A stretch of 55,877 nucleotides of DNA, from positions 1 through 55,877 of the forward strand of contig JAESQY010000064.1 in assembly GCA_016764915.1 (NCBI GenBank), written 5' to 3'. The notes beneath the pieces were generated by a model. It did no database searches and was not told the DNA's origin. It was given only the letters and a program-made list of their open reading frames with translations. Positions 1-8,305 of this stretch are shown here, in pieces. The translations under genes and the position numbers were made by a program. Source of the DNA: Aliivibrio sp. (lineage in GTDB: Bacteria > Pseudomonadota > Gammaproteobacteria > Enterobacterales > Vibrionaceae). Within the stretch, counting starts at the first letter, position 1, and each line of letters opens with the position of its first letter.

Positions 1-1
1 G

Positions 2-91
2 CACTTGTTCAAAGTGCTGCCAATGCGATCACCGCAAGATGATCTCACCGATCTTATGCCGTGGAACTTGGTCATTGATGAGGCTGAATAA
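2..91 (+). pseudogene. C-terminal end of an IS66-type transposase (cut by window edge)
   Basis: The frame from base 2 is open to a TAA at 89-91 and encodes about 29 residues ending in a stretch with 'VLPMRSP..DLTDLMPWNL'. A Leu-Pro stretch followed about 15 residues later by an '(L/M)PWN' motif is the hallmark I know from the extreme C-terminus of IS66-family TnpC transposases. The gene begins outside the window, so it is unclear whether it is intact. The family call rests on this short motif only. Bases typical of the IS66 end follow the stop codon, which supports it. Confidence 0.6.
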
Positions 92-118
92 GGCCTCACT
101 GCTTAATTGCACGCTTAC
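92..118. mobile_element. Probable right end of an IS66-family insertion sequence
   Basis: Just after the transposase stop the sequence ends in GCACGCTTAC at about 109-118; read inward on the other strand this starts GTAAGCGTGC. IS66 elements characteristically begin with GTAAG-type terminal repeats, so the element boundary is placed near 118. The flanking 8 bases would be a target duplication, but the left end is outside the window and cannot be compared. Confidence 0.45.
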
Positions 119-519
119 TATAGGTTAGCGTTCCTAGTGAATATCACAGACCAATATACCAGTGCCAAACAATACGCATACTCTTTTATAGATTGTTCGT
201 AAACTATGAGAATCTATAGACAAAAAACAACAGGCTATTTAACGTACTGTAACCAATAGGCATACATTTCATCTATATATGATGCATATATATCAGAAGA
301 AAAATAAGAAAAACAGATCTAATAAAATGTCGATATATTGGGTGTTGGTACACTTATGATCTTAATTTTCGGATTTTGTCTCACCTTAGACTCTTTATTC
401 AATGTGATGAATAACAGATTGAAAACACTTCTATAAAATATTGTAAATTAACAAAAATGTTATATACATATATAAGGAAACTAACAACTGAACAACAATT
501 AACGGGTGAAATAATATTA
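119..519. other. Non-coding stretch between the IS end and the HD-GYP gene
   Basis: No convincing gene is seen in these about 400 AT-rich bases. A perfect 8-bp inverted repeat (187-194 with 211-218, TATAGATT/AATCTATA) could form a hairpin with a 16-base loop, but no T-run follows it. The promoter of the downstream HD-GYP gene must lie here; I could not pick a convincing -35/-10 pair. Confidence 0.4.
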
Positions 520-3500
520 ATGGATACTTCACGATCACAAATGCCGAGATATTCGTTTAGAATTACGGTGGGTTGTATGTTTCTGCTTGCAACTCTCTTA
601 ACTGCAACAATAGCGGTATCAATGCAATATTATTTCAGCTCGCAGTTTGCACAAGAGCGAGCGATTAACCAGTACTCCACCATTGCTAATGACGTCAGTC
701 GACAGGTGAATAATCTCGATACAAGAGCGACTCACATCACTGAACTGCTTTCTAGTTTAGTGAGCAAAATGGATCGTGATTCGACTGATTGGGTCAGTAT
801 ATTTTCTAAAATACTCCAGGCTAATAATGAGATTTACAGCATTTACGTTGGCCGACAAGGTGATGATTTTTATCAATTAATCAACTTAAAATCCTCAACA
901 CATGTTCAACGTAGGATTAATGCTACGATAGACGATCGTTGGGTTGTTATAACAGTCCTTGGTCAAGGGAATAATCGAATTAAAAGAACTGTATTTTTAA
1001 ATGACCAATTTAAAATACGAAATATTAAAACTGAAACCAGTAACTATTATCCTTCTCATCGTCCCTGGTTCAAAGGCTCATCTACCACTCAAGTAAAAAA
1101 AACTGAGCCCTATCTATTCCAGAACTTAAAAATACCTGGACAGACTTTTTCTATGAAGGTAAAAACATCTGCAGCGGTTGTGGGCGTCGATATATTATTA
1201 TCAACATTATCAGATAAACTGCGACTGACTTTAGATGGTTATAATACCGAAGCCTTTCTATTCCGCCCTAATGGTGAAATTTTGGCAAGCAATGTAGCTG
1301 TAAAGAAAGAAGCGGTAATCCCTACCCATTCACCACTTGAATTATCTCCACAAGAACAATTACTCATTGAAAATACCCGTTCATTAAAAGTATCAAATCA
1401 AAACTCATGGGGGCCGATGGACTACGCCGTGTTGGGGGAGCCCAAAGGTTACGCAATCGACGTACTGAACACTATTTCACAATTAACTGGACTTAAATTC
1501 GAATACATCAATGGTTTTAGCTGGAGTGAACTGGTTGAACAGTTTGAAGATGGATCTATCGATATTTTGCACTCTTTACAAAATGAACCAGATAATTATA
1601 CCCAAGGGATCTTTAGTGATCCTATCTACTCATTACCCTTTGGCGTATTAATACCAAGTAGTCAAAAAGCCATTAACAGTCTATCTGAATTATCGAATAA
1701 AAGAGTCGCCATTTTAACGGGTAATGCAATTATACCAACACTTAAAATTAATTTTGCCGCCATCAAAATTGTGGAAGTAGACAAATTAGTCAATGCCATT
1801 CGCATGCTAGAGAGTGATGAAGTGGATGCTGTTATTGATAGTGCTGCCGTTTTACGTCGAACTGAAAAACAATACTTCATTAACGACGTGACAATATTAA
1901 CTAACGTTTTACCCTTTAATCAACATTTTAATACCAAATTTCATATCGCGCTGCAACCTAAAGACAGCGCGTTAATGGCGATTATTAATAGGGCAATTAA
2001 TCATATAACAGTAGAACACAAACAAGCTCTTAACCAAAAATGGTTGGAGCCATTGCAACAAGAAAAAACGGTTCATGACCGGCTAATCCCTTACGCTGAA
2101 CTTTACGAATTAATAAAAGACAAAACGTCTTACGGAAAATTAGTCATTCGTAATATAAAAGGGGCTGAACAGTTTTTTTATATTCAACCCGTGAATTATC
2201 AAGGTTATAAAGAATACTTTGCTATCACCATCCCGAAAGCCTTTGTTTTAGAACTCGTTTTCGATCGCATAAAAAAAACCATTATGATTACTGGCGGTTT
2301 ATTATGTTTTCTATTGCCTATCATTTGGATTATGGGGTCTCCAATTGTTAATCCTATTAATCAATTAAGAGCGGAAACACTTAAAATAAATAGCAGAAAA
2401 TATAAGGATGTTAAATTAGTTAATACACGTATAAAAGAGGTATGGGACTTATCTGAATCCATATTAAGAATGTCAGAAAACCTTCGTAAACATGAAAAGC
2501 AACAAGAAGAGTTCATAGAGTCATTTATTCGCTTAATAGCACAAGCCATTGATGATAAGTCACATTATACAGCAGGTCATTGTAATCGAGTGCCAGTATT
2601 AGGGATGATGTTAGCAGAAGCCGCTGAACAGAGTGAACTAGAAGCGTTTAAGCACTTTCGTTTCAACAACGAAGATGAAAAACGAGAATTCAGAATTGCA
2701 GCTTGGTTACATGATTGCGGTAAAATCACTCAACCTGAACATATCGTAGACAAAGGGACAAAACTAGAAACTAACAACAATCGTATTCATGAGATTCGTA
2801 CTCGTTTTGAGGTCTTATGGCGTGATGCTCAAATTGAATATTTAAACCAACAATTAAATCGAGATATTTCAGAACAACAAGCTAAGTCTGATCTTGAAGA
2901 GCAACAAAAAAGATTACAAGATGACTTTGAATTTATTGCAAAAGTAAATATTGGCAGCGAGTACACCAGTGATGAAAAAATTGAGCGAGTAAAACGCATT
3001 GCAAACCAAACATGGCTTAGACATTTTGATGATTGTTTAGGTTTGTCAAATGCCGAAGAGACTCGAATGAAAGCGGGTAAAGATAGCTTTCCCGTCGTTG
3101 AACACTTGCTAGCAGACAAACCTGAACACATTATACCAAGAAGAAAAAAAGTAGAGTTTGACCCTCAATACAAGATTAATATGGATGTACCTGAACATCT
3201 CTATAACTTGGGTGAAATCTATAATCTATCCATATCCCGTGGAACATTAACTGCAGAGGACCGTTACAAGATTAATGAACACATGATCAGTGGCATCAAA
3301 ATGCTAGAAAGCTTGCCTTTCCCTGAAGAGTTAAAAAGAGTGCCGCGATACGCAACCACTCACCATGAAACGTTAAAGGGCACGGGGTACCCTCGAAAAC
3401 TTAAAGCTGAAGACCTCTCAATACCTGAGCGTATATTAGTGATTGCAGATATATTTGAAGCCCTTACAGCAGCGGATAGACCCTACAAAAAAGCCAAGCC

Positions 3501-3702
3501 AATCAGCGTTGCAATAGACATTATGTATAAGATGGCTTTGGATGAACATATTGATATGCAGCTGTTTATATTATTCTTAGAGAGTCAAACTTACATGAGG
3601 TATGCGGCTGAGTTCTTGAACAAAGAACAGATAGTTCCCGTTGATATCAATTACTACATAGAAGCTGCGTCTAAGCTAAAGCCTGAGCTGTCTTATGCTT
3701 AG
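520..3702 (+). CDS. Membrane HD-GYP cyclic-di-GMP phosphodiesterase with periplasmic solute-binding sensor
   Basis: Predicted 1060-residue inner-membrane signalling protein. A membrane segment (about 12-34) is followed by a Cache-like periplasmic region, a bacterial family-3 solute-binding domain (about 290-508), a second membrane segment (about 588-607), a HAMP-like linker and a C-terminal HD-GYP domain. The metal motif HDCGK is at about 731-735 and HHETLKGTGYP at about 948-958, so hydrolysis of c-di-GMP in the cytoplasm is expected. The usual Asp of HHExxDGxGYP is Lys here. About 215 residues separate HD from HHE, far more than in a compact HD-GYP domain. An in-frame ATG at 457 would add 21 residues, but 520 is preferred because GGGTGA precedes it at good spacing and no ribosome site precedes 457. 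It is probably monocistronic. Confidence 0.85.
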   Translation: MDTSRSQMPRYSFRITVGCMFLLATLLTATIAVSMQYYFSSQFAQERAINQYSTIANDVSRQVNNLDTRATHITELLSSLVSKMDRDSTDWVSIFSKILQANNEIYSIYVGRQGDDFYQLINLKSSTHVQRRINATIDDRWVVITVLGQGNNRIKRTVFLNDQFKIRNIKTETSNYYPSHRPWFKGSSTTQVKKTEPYLFQNLKIPGQTFSMKVKTSAAVVGVDILLSTLSDKLRLTLDGYNTEAFLFRPNGEILASNVAVKKEAVIPTHSPLELSPQEQLLIENTRSLKVSNQNSWGPMDYAVLGEPKGYAIDVLNTISQLTGLKFEYINGFSWSELVEQFEDGSIDILHSLQNEPDNYTQGIFSDPIYSLPFGVLIPSSQKAINSLSELSNKRVAILTGNAIIPTLKINFAAIKIVEVDKLVNAIRMLESDEVDAVIDSAAVLRRTEKQYFINDVTILTNVLPFNQHFNTKFHIALQPKDSALMAIINRAINHITVEHKQALNQKWLEPLQQEKTVHDRLIPYAELYELIKDKTSYGKLVIRNIKGAEQFFYIQPVNYQGYKEYFAITIPKAFVLELVFDRIKKTIMITGGLLCFLLPIIWIMGSPIVNPINQLRAETLKINSRKYKDVKLVNTRIKEVWDLSESILRMSENLRKHEKQQEEFIESFIRLIAQAIDDKSHYTAGHCNRVPVLGMMLAEAAEQSELEAFKHFRFNNEDEKREFRIAAWLHDCGKITQPEHIVDKGTKLETNNNRIHEIRTRFEVLWRDAQIEYLNQQLNRDISEQQAKSDLEEQQKRLQDDFEFIAKVNIGSEYTSDEKIERVKRIANQTWLRHFDDCLGLSNAEETRMKAGKDSFPVVEHLLADKPEHIIPRRKKVEFDPQYKINMDVPEHLYNLGEIYNLSISRGTLTAEDRYKINEHMISGIKMLESLPFPEELKRVPRYATTHHETLKGTGYPRKLKAEDLSIPERILVIADIFEALTAADRPYKKAKPISVAIDIMYKMALDEHIDMQLFILFLESQTYMRYAAEFLNKEQIVPVDINYYIEAASKLKPELSYA

Positions 3703-3714
3703 TGGTGAAGGTTT

Positions 3715-3743
3715 AAAATAAGCCCCAGCATTTGTGCTAGGGC
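3715..3743 (-). terminator. Hairpin terminator between convergent genes
   Basis: Arms GCCCCAGCA and TGCTAGGGC (3722-3743) pair with one mismatch. Read on the minus strand the stem is followed by TTATTTT, so it most likely ends the DUF3297 transcript and may also serve the HD-GYP gene from the other side. Confidence 0.6.
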
Positions 3744-3774
3744 AATTATCTTTGACTATACGCGGTATATTACA

Positions 3775-4026
3775 CTACTTAATATAGAAGGCTTCAGCGG
3801 TGCCTTTTAATGTAATCATTAGCGGTTGCCCACGACGATCCAGTGCTTTTGGTGACGGGACTCTTACCCAACCTTCACTGATGCAATATTCTTCTACGTC
3901 AGTACGCTCTTTGCCGTTTAGCTGAATGCCAATGTTTTGTTCGAAGCAGACTTCTACATAGTGTGGGCTGCGTGGATTGCTTGATAGACGATCCGGTAAA
4001 GCTACTACTGATTTAGTGTCGTTCAT
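3775..4026 (-). CDS. DUF3297 family protein
   Basis: Small soluble protein of 83 residues recognised as DUF3297 from the conserved run 'LPDRLS..PRSPH', 'IGIQLNGKERTDVEEY', 'CISEGW' and 'GQPLMI.LKGT'. Length matches the family. Its function is unknown in any organism I can recall. It stands alone, convergent with the HD-GYP gene, with its own minus-strand terminator. An AGG-containing ribosome site lies just upstream of the ATG. Confidence 0.85.
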   Translation of the reverse strand: MNDTKSVVALPDRLSSNPRSPHYVEVCFEQNIGIQLNGKERTDVEEYCISEGWVRVPSPKALDRRGQPLMITLKGTAEAFYIK

Positions 4027-4150
4027 GAGGATGACCTGTTGAAAATAAAAAGTGCGCTATTGTAGACAATATCGCTCTTACGCTCAAGATACACAGTAAT
4101 AAATCGTATTATTAGTCCTGCCCTCTAAGCATTTTTAGAGATCGACAGAC

Positions 4151-4184
4151 ACAAAAAAGCCGCTGTAAAAACAGCGGCTTCTTA
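4151..4184 (-). terminator. Rho-independent terminator of tRNA-Ser
   Basis: On the minus strand, GCCGCTGT and ACAGCGGC pair around a short T/A loop and are followed by six T residues. It lies directly downstream of the tRNA gene. Confidence 0.9.
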
Positions 4185-4189
4185 AAATG

Positions 4190-4280
4190 TGGCGGAGAGA
4201 TAGGGATTTGAACCCTAGGTACGCTATAAACGTACGCCGGTTTTCAAGACCGGTGCTTTCAACCACTCAGCCATCTCTCC
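4190..4280 (-). tRNA. serT: tRNA-Ser (anticodon UGA)
   Basis: The minus strand folds as a 91-base class II tRNA: acceptor stem GGAGAGA/TCTCTCC, D arm, anticodon arm CCGGT-CTTGAAA-ACCGG with anticodon TGA, a long variable arm (CGTACG...CGTACC type), a T arm with GGTTCAAATCC, discriminator G and an encoded CCA. The long variable arm and TGA anticodon identify a serine tRNA reading UCA (and other UCN codons). The symbol is by analogy with the enterobacterial tRNA-Ser(UGA). Confidence 0.97.
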
Positions 4281-4291
4281 GCAGGCCGTGA

Positions 4292-4320
4292 ATAATACGG
4301 TTGTAGATAATGATTGTAAA
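4292..4320 (-). promoter_or_regulatory. Sigma-70 promoter of tRNA-Ser
   Basis: Read on the minus strand: TTTACA (4320-4315), a 17-base spacer, TATTAT (4297-4292), then a GC-rich discriminator (GGCCTGC) just before the mature tRNA 5' end. A GC-rich discriminator is typical of stringently controlled stable-RNA promoters. Confidence 0.75.
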
Positions 4321-4324
4321 GCAG

Positions 4325-5266
4325 TTATTGTGTTTTAATAAAAATCTCTTGAGCTATGTAGGTTTGTAGTATTGAGTTGCTGATAAGTTGACCTTTTTTA
4401 AGCAAAACAGACACGCGTACACCTCTTAATTCAGCTTGGTTAATTTGCTCAACCAACTGCTCTTCATTTCGATAAGAGAATCGCTCAGCATCACGGCGAC
4501 ACAAATCGACAAAGACCTCTTTACATTGCTCGGGGTAAAAAATCAACTCCGCTTGTTGCATTAAACGTAAAGATTTTAAGGTCAGCATTTCAGGGTCGCT
4601 ACCAATCTCAATCCAATTTCTTACCGCTGGTTCTTGTACTTGTTGACTTAATTGCAGATCGTACGCTTGTTCAAGTTGCAGCGAGTTAGTGGCGTGTTCC
4701 ACAGATGGCGATCTAAAAAAAATCTCCCAGAATTTTCGTCTTAAATTGACGTTGGGCAATAAGCGCTTGATTTCAGAACGCTTGTTACCCGCGAAATCGG
4801 CAAGTAGAGAGATATTTTGTGGTATTTGGGTCTCTAATAGCTCACGTAGAAAACGCACTAAAACTGGAGATGCTCCACCGCTTGATATCGCGACCTGAAT
4901 TTGTCCTCTATTTACCATCGAGGGTGTAATGAAATCGCAGTACTCTAAATCATCAACCACGTTAACCATGATTCCAACCTCACTAGCATCAGCATGAACT
5001 TGATGGTTGATCTCTGGATTGTCAGTTGTTGCCCACACTTGAACATATTTTGATGTTAATAGTGATTTTTGGTAGAAACCTTTAACATGTACAATGCTCT
5101 CAACATTCACAAGGGATTGAAGATATGGATCAATTTTGGGCGATACAACAGTCACTTTAGCCTCCGCCCTGACCAGCATCTCGATTTTGCGATTAGCAAC
5201 CTCTCCGCCGCCAACAACGAGCACATCTTTTCCTTTCAAATCAAAATATATCGGAAAATATCTCAT
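4325..5266 (-). CDS. Siroheme synthase: precorrin-2 dehydrogenase/ferrochelatase with a vestigial methyltransferase tail
   Basis: The 313-residue protein begins with a Rossmann NAD-binding motif (VVGGGEVA, residues 17-24) and continues through the CysG N-terminal/Met8 fold, including 'ATTDNPEIN' and 'SSGGASPVL'. It is expected to oxidise precorrin-2 to sirohydrochlorin and insert iron to give siroheme for sulfite and nitrite reductases. Residues from about 220 on resemble the start of the CysG uroporphyrinogen methyltransferase domain ('DPEMLTLKSLRLMQQAELI', 'CRRDAERF', 'EQINQAELRGVRV'), but the glycine-rich SAM loop is eroded (EIGSDPEM) and the domain stops after about 90 residues. A separate SUMT enzyme must supply precorrin-2. 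Confidence 0.85.
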   Translation of the reverse strand: MRYFPIYFDLKGKDVLVVGGGEVANRKIEMLVRAEAKVTVVSPKIDPYLQSLVNVESIVHVKGFYQKSLLTSKYVQVWATTDNPEINHQVHADASEVGIMVNVVDDLEYCDFITPSMVNRGQIQVAISSGGASPVLVRFLRELLETQIPQNISLLADFAGNKRSEIKRLLPNVNLRRKFWEIFFRSPSVEHATNSLQLEQAYDLQLSQQVQEPAVRNWIEIGSDPEMLTLKSLRLMQQAELIFYPEQCKEVFVDLCRRDAERFSYRNEEQLVEQINQAELRGVRVSVLLKKGQLISNSILQTYIAQEIFIKTQ

Positions 5267-5722
5267 TAAACCTTCTATTTATCTCACCATCTCTCTTTTG
5301 GCATCATACTCTATTAGATGTATGTATTAATAGGAACTATTTAACTTTGATACAGACGAATCATTTCATATTGAAAAATGCGATGTATCAATTTTTAGGT
5401 TAAACAGTCATAAATATCGAATACATATTTATTTGTAGTGAATTAATAATCTGCATTTTATGCTGTGGCTTTTAAATTACCATTTTTCAAGTGCTATAAG
5501 TTGATTATTAATCGAAGCAAAATTGCTCTAAAGGTATTGTTCTGATTAAAATTCACCCAACAATTAACCAGCTTAACGTCACACTATAGTCGCCATCCTG
5601 TCACGTTTTTCCGTTTTACCGCTCAAAATTACAACGATGATAAAAAAAACAGCATAATATAAAAAAAATCTTTATCTCCCCACTTTCGCTTTTACCAGTT
5701 TTATATCCTATTGTTAATGTGT

Positions 5723-5750
5723 AAAACCTACATATGTTACTAGGTTTTTT
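5723..5750 (+). terminator. Terminator-like hairpin inside the aapJ upstream region
   Basis: AAAACCTA and TAGGTTTT are separated by a 10-base loop, and T residues continue to 5750. No gene on the plus strand precedes it, so it would end an unannotated upstream transcript or an attenuated leader. Confidence 0.4.
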
Positions 5751-5864
5751 CGAAACCTTGGCTTAACAAGTCATTTCGATAGAGATAACAGAATTTCACA
5801 AACTAATAACATTGTTGTAGGTTTAATTGTCGATGCGTAGTTAGTAACCCTTAGAGAAGTGACT

Positions 5865-5947
5865 AATTGGCATTCAATTGGATATCCGATGTTGCACGCC
5901 AATTTTTTTACAACCTTTGGTACAAGCATAATAAAACGGCAACATCG
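5865..5947 (+). promoter_or_regulatory. Candidate attenuator leader of aapJQMP
   Basis: AATTGGC (5865-5871) pairs with GCCAATT (5898-5904), followed directly by T residues to 5909, which looks like an intrinsic terminator. The loop contains CGATGTTGC (5887-5895), which is perfectly complementary over 9 bases to GCAACATCG (5939-5947) just upstream of the aapJ ribosome site. The two pairings could compete or form a pseudoknot. This is inference from base pairing only; no known riboswitch class is recognised. Confidence 0.4.
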
Positions 5948-5981
5948 CGATCCCTATTATGGATAATACAGGAAGAATACA

Positions 5982-7010
5982 ATGGCGAAGAAAGTGAAAG
6001 TACTACTTACAGCACTAGCTGTTTCATCAGCTCTTATGGCAAGTAATGCTATAGCAGCGAAAGGAACACTAGGTAAAGTAATGAAACAAGGATTTGTTCA
6101 GTGCGGTGTAAGTACTGGTTTACCAGGATTTTCTAACCCGAACTCAAAAGGCCAGTGGGAAGGTATTGACGTAGAGTACTGTCAAGCACTTGCTTCAGCC
6201 GTTTTAGGTGACAAATCAAAAGTTAAATACGTTCCACTGACTGCTAAAGAGCGCTTCACTGCTCTTCAGTCTGGTGAGATCGATGTTCTATCTCGTAACA
6301 CCACTTGGACTCTACACCGTGATACAGCGTTAGGCCTAAACTTTGTGGGTGTTAACTACTATGATGGTCAAGGATTCATGGTTAAGAAAGAGTTAGGACT
6401 TAAGAGCGCTACTGAATTAGATGGTGCTTCTGTATGTGTTCAGTCTGGAACTACGACGGAACTAAACTTAGCGGATTACTTCCGTACTAAAGGCATGAAA
6501 TACACTCCAGTAGTATTTGATACTGCCGCTCAAACATCTAAAGGTTTCGACTCTGGTCGTTGTGATGCACTAACTACTGACCAATCTGGTCTTTATGCAC
6601 TTCGCTTAAACTTGAAAGATCCATCGTCTGCACAAGTACTGCCTGAGATTATCTCAAAAGAACCTCTAGGTCCTGTTGTTATCCAAGGTGATGACCAGTG
6701 GTTTAACGTTGCTAAGTGGACACTTAACGCAATGCTAAATGCTGAAGAGTTCGGTGTAACGTCTGCAAATGTTGACAAAATGAAAGATTCTAAAGATCCA
6801 AACATTCGTCGTCTACTTGGTCTTGATGGACCAAAAGGCAAAGGTTTAGGAATCCGTGATGATTGGGGTTACCAGATCATTAAGCAAGTGGGTAACTACG
6901 GTGAAAGTTTTGAACGTACTGTTGGTAAAGGGTCTCCACTAAACATAGCTCGTGGTGTTAACGCACTATGGAATGCTGGTGGCTTCATGTACGCTCCACC
7001 AATTCGTTAA
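5982..7010 (+). CDS. aapJ: General L-amino-acid ABC transporter, periplasmic binding protein
   Basis: A 342-residue secreted binding protein with a Sec signal peptide (MAKK charged start, hydrophobic core, cleavage about A25). The mature part matches the AapJ/BztA cluster of family-3 binding proteins: 'QGFVQCGVSTGLPGF', 'GIDVEYCQALA', 'RFTALQSGEIDVL' and 'RNTTWTLHRD'. It should capture L-amino acids, mainly glutamate, glutamine and aspartate type, in the periplasm and deliver them to AapQM. GGAAGA precedes the ATG. It is first in the operon and separated from aapQ by a terminator-like hairpin, which is common for binding-protein genes that need higher expression. Confidence 0.93.
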   Translation: MAKKVKVLLTALAVSSALMASNAIAAKGTLGKVMKQGFVQCGVSTGLPGFSNPNSKGQWEGIDVEYCQALASAVLGDKSKVKYVPLTAKERFTALQSGEIDVLSRNTTWTLHRDTALGLNFVGVNYYDGQGFMVKKELGLKSATELDGASVCVQSGTTTELNLADYFRTKGMKYTPVVFDTAAQTSKGFDSGRCDALTTDQSGLYALRLNLKDPSSAQVLPEIISKEPLGPVVIQGDDQWFNVAKWTLNAMLNAEEFGVTSANVDKMKDSKDPNIRRLLGLDGPKGKGLGIRDDWGYQIIKQVGNYGESFERTVGKGSPLNIARGVNALWNAGGFMYAPPIR

Positions 7011-7035
7011 TAGAAAATAATAATAATAATTATAT

Positions 7036-7081
7036 GGGGTGGCTTTCATCTTTAATAGAAAGAGAGTTCACCCCCTTTTTT
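7036..7081 (+). terminator. Intercistronic hairpin with T-run between aapJ and aapQ
   Basis: GGGGTG (7036-7041) pairs with CACCCC (7069-7074), with an inner CTTTC/GAAAG helix, and six T residues follow. It probably acts as a partial terminator or mRNA-stabilising element so that aapJ is made in excess of the permease genes. It also argues against translation starting at the GTG at 7039. Confidence 0.6.
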
Positions 7082-7107
7082 CAAATGGAATTGAGGTTGT
7101 AGCCGTT

Positions 7108-8304
7108 ATGACGTCTAAACTACAGGCTGATTCAAAATCTGCCCATAACAAAAAACAAAGTCTCTTATACAATCCTACTTTTCGCTCTGTCGTTTTCCAA
7201 TTATTTGCCATCCTCGGACTTGTCTATTTTTTCTATACCATTGTTAACAATGCATTAGTCAATCTTGATGCTCGTGGTATCGCAACGGGATTTGATTTTT
7301 TAAGTGAAAAAGCGGGGTTTGGTATTGGGTTCTCGCTTATTGAATATGATGAAACCTACTCATATGCGCGTACCTTTTATGTTGGATTAATCAACACACT
7401 TGTCGTTTCATTTCTAGGAATTATCTGTGCAACTTTTCTGGGTTTCTTTATCGGTATTTCGCGACTCTCTACAAACTGGCTGATCAGCCGTATGGCCGCG
7501 GTGTATATTGAGATCTTTCGTAATATCCCTCTTTTATTGCAGATTTTTTTCTGGTATTTCGTCCTTCAGAGCTTACCGTCTACTCGACAGAGTCTTAGTA
7601 TTGGTGAAGCCGTCTTTTTGAATGTGCGTGGCTTATTTTTGCCTAAACCAATATTTGAAACAGGATCGACCATTATCTGTATTGCGCTGGTAATTGGTAT
7701 TATCGGTACATTTCTATATCGTTCGTGGGCCACTAAAAAGCAAGAGTTATCGGGACAGCGATCACCTATTTTAAAGGTTTCATTAGGACTGATTGTAGGT
7801 CTGCCTTTAGTTGCATTTTTTATCTCTGGCATGCCAATCTCCATTGAATATCCAGCGCTTAAAGGTTTTAACTTTAGAGGTGGTTACAGCTTTATCCCTG
7901 AACTCGCCGCTTTAATGATTGCTTTGAGTGTCTACACTGCATCATTTATTGCAGAGATTGTTCGTTCCGGTATCAATGCCGTCAGTTATGGACAAACTGA
8001 AGCAGCAATGGCACTGGGTTTGCCTAAGAAAAGAACACTAAAGCTTGTGGTTATCCCTCAAGCACTGAGAATCATTATCCCACCATTGACCAGTCAATAT
8101 TTGAATCTTACCAAAAACTCATCGCTTGCGATGGCGATTGGTTATCCAGATTTAATGTCCGTATTCGGTGGAACAACTCTAAATCAGGTTGGACAGGCAA
8201 TTGAAATTATCTTAATGACGATGGCCGTTTACTTAACCATCAGCTTGGTCACATCTATGTTAATGAATATCTATAACCGTAAAGTGGCGTTGGTGGAGAG
8301 ATAA
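7108..8304 (+). CDS. aapQ: General L-amino-acid ABC transporter, permease AapQ
   Basis: A 398-residue inner-membrane permease of the HisM/GltK type, longer than usual as is normal for AapQ/BztB. It has several membrane segments and the cytoplasmic EAA loop 'QTEAAMALGLPKKRTLKLVVIPQALR' that contacts the ATPase. With AapM it forms the heterodimeric channel fed by AapJ. The ATG at 7108 is chosen over the upstream GTG at 7039 because TGAGG precedes it and because the earlier start would run through the terminator-like hairpin. The gene ends one base before the aapM start. Confidence 0.92.
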   Translation: MTSKLQADSKSAHNKKQSLLYNPTFRSVVFQLFAILGLVYFFYTIVNNALVNLDARGIATGFDFLSEKAGFGIGFSLIEYDETYSYARTFYVGLINTLVVSFLGIICATFLGFFIGISRLSTNWLISRMAAVYIEIFRNIPLLLQIFFWYFVLQSLPSTRQSLSIGEAVFLNVRGLFLPKPIFETGSTIICIALVIGIIGTFLYRSWATKKQELSGQRSPILKVSLGLIVGLPLVAFFISGMPISIEYPALKGFNFRGGYSFIPELAALMIALSVYTASFIAEIVRSGINAVSYGQTEAAMALGLPKKRTLKLVVIPQALRIIIPPLTSQYLNLTKNSSLAMAIGYPDLMSVFGGTTLNQVGQAIEIILMTMAVYLTISLVTSMLMNIYNRKVALVER

Positions 8305-8305
8305 T

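Larger units (their letters stand above)
5270..5981. other. Long AT-rich intergenic/leader region upstream of the amino acid transporter
   Basis: About 710 bases without a credible gene. It contains the divergent promoters for the siroheme gene and aapJ, an 8-bp inverted repeat (TTGATACA 5347-5354 with TGTATCAA 5384-5391), a terminator-like hairpin at 5723-5750 and the structured aapJ leader at 5865-5947. A transcript ending at 5750 could be a small RNA, but I found no matching promoter with confidence. Confidence 0.5.

Noticed and set aside
260..310. ATATATGATGCATATATAT-like palindrome upstream of the HD-GYP gene
   Set aside because: Imperfect and made of simple AT alternation; expected by chance in this base composition.
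457..519. Upstream start of the HD-GYP gene at 457
   Set aside because: No ribosome site precedes it, while GGGTGA precedes the in-frame ATG at 520 and gives a normal cytoplasmic N-terminus before the first membrane segment.
5868..5882. Sigma-54 promoter (TGGCA...TTGG) before aapJ
   Set aside because: The -12 element lacks the conserved GC and the spacing is one base off; the same bases are better explained by the leader hairpin.
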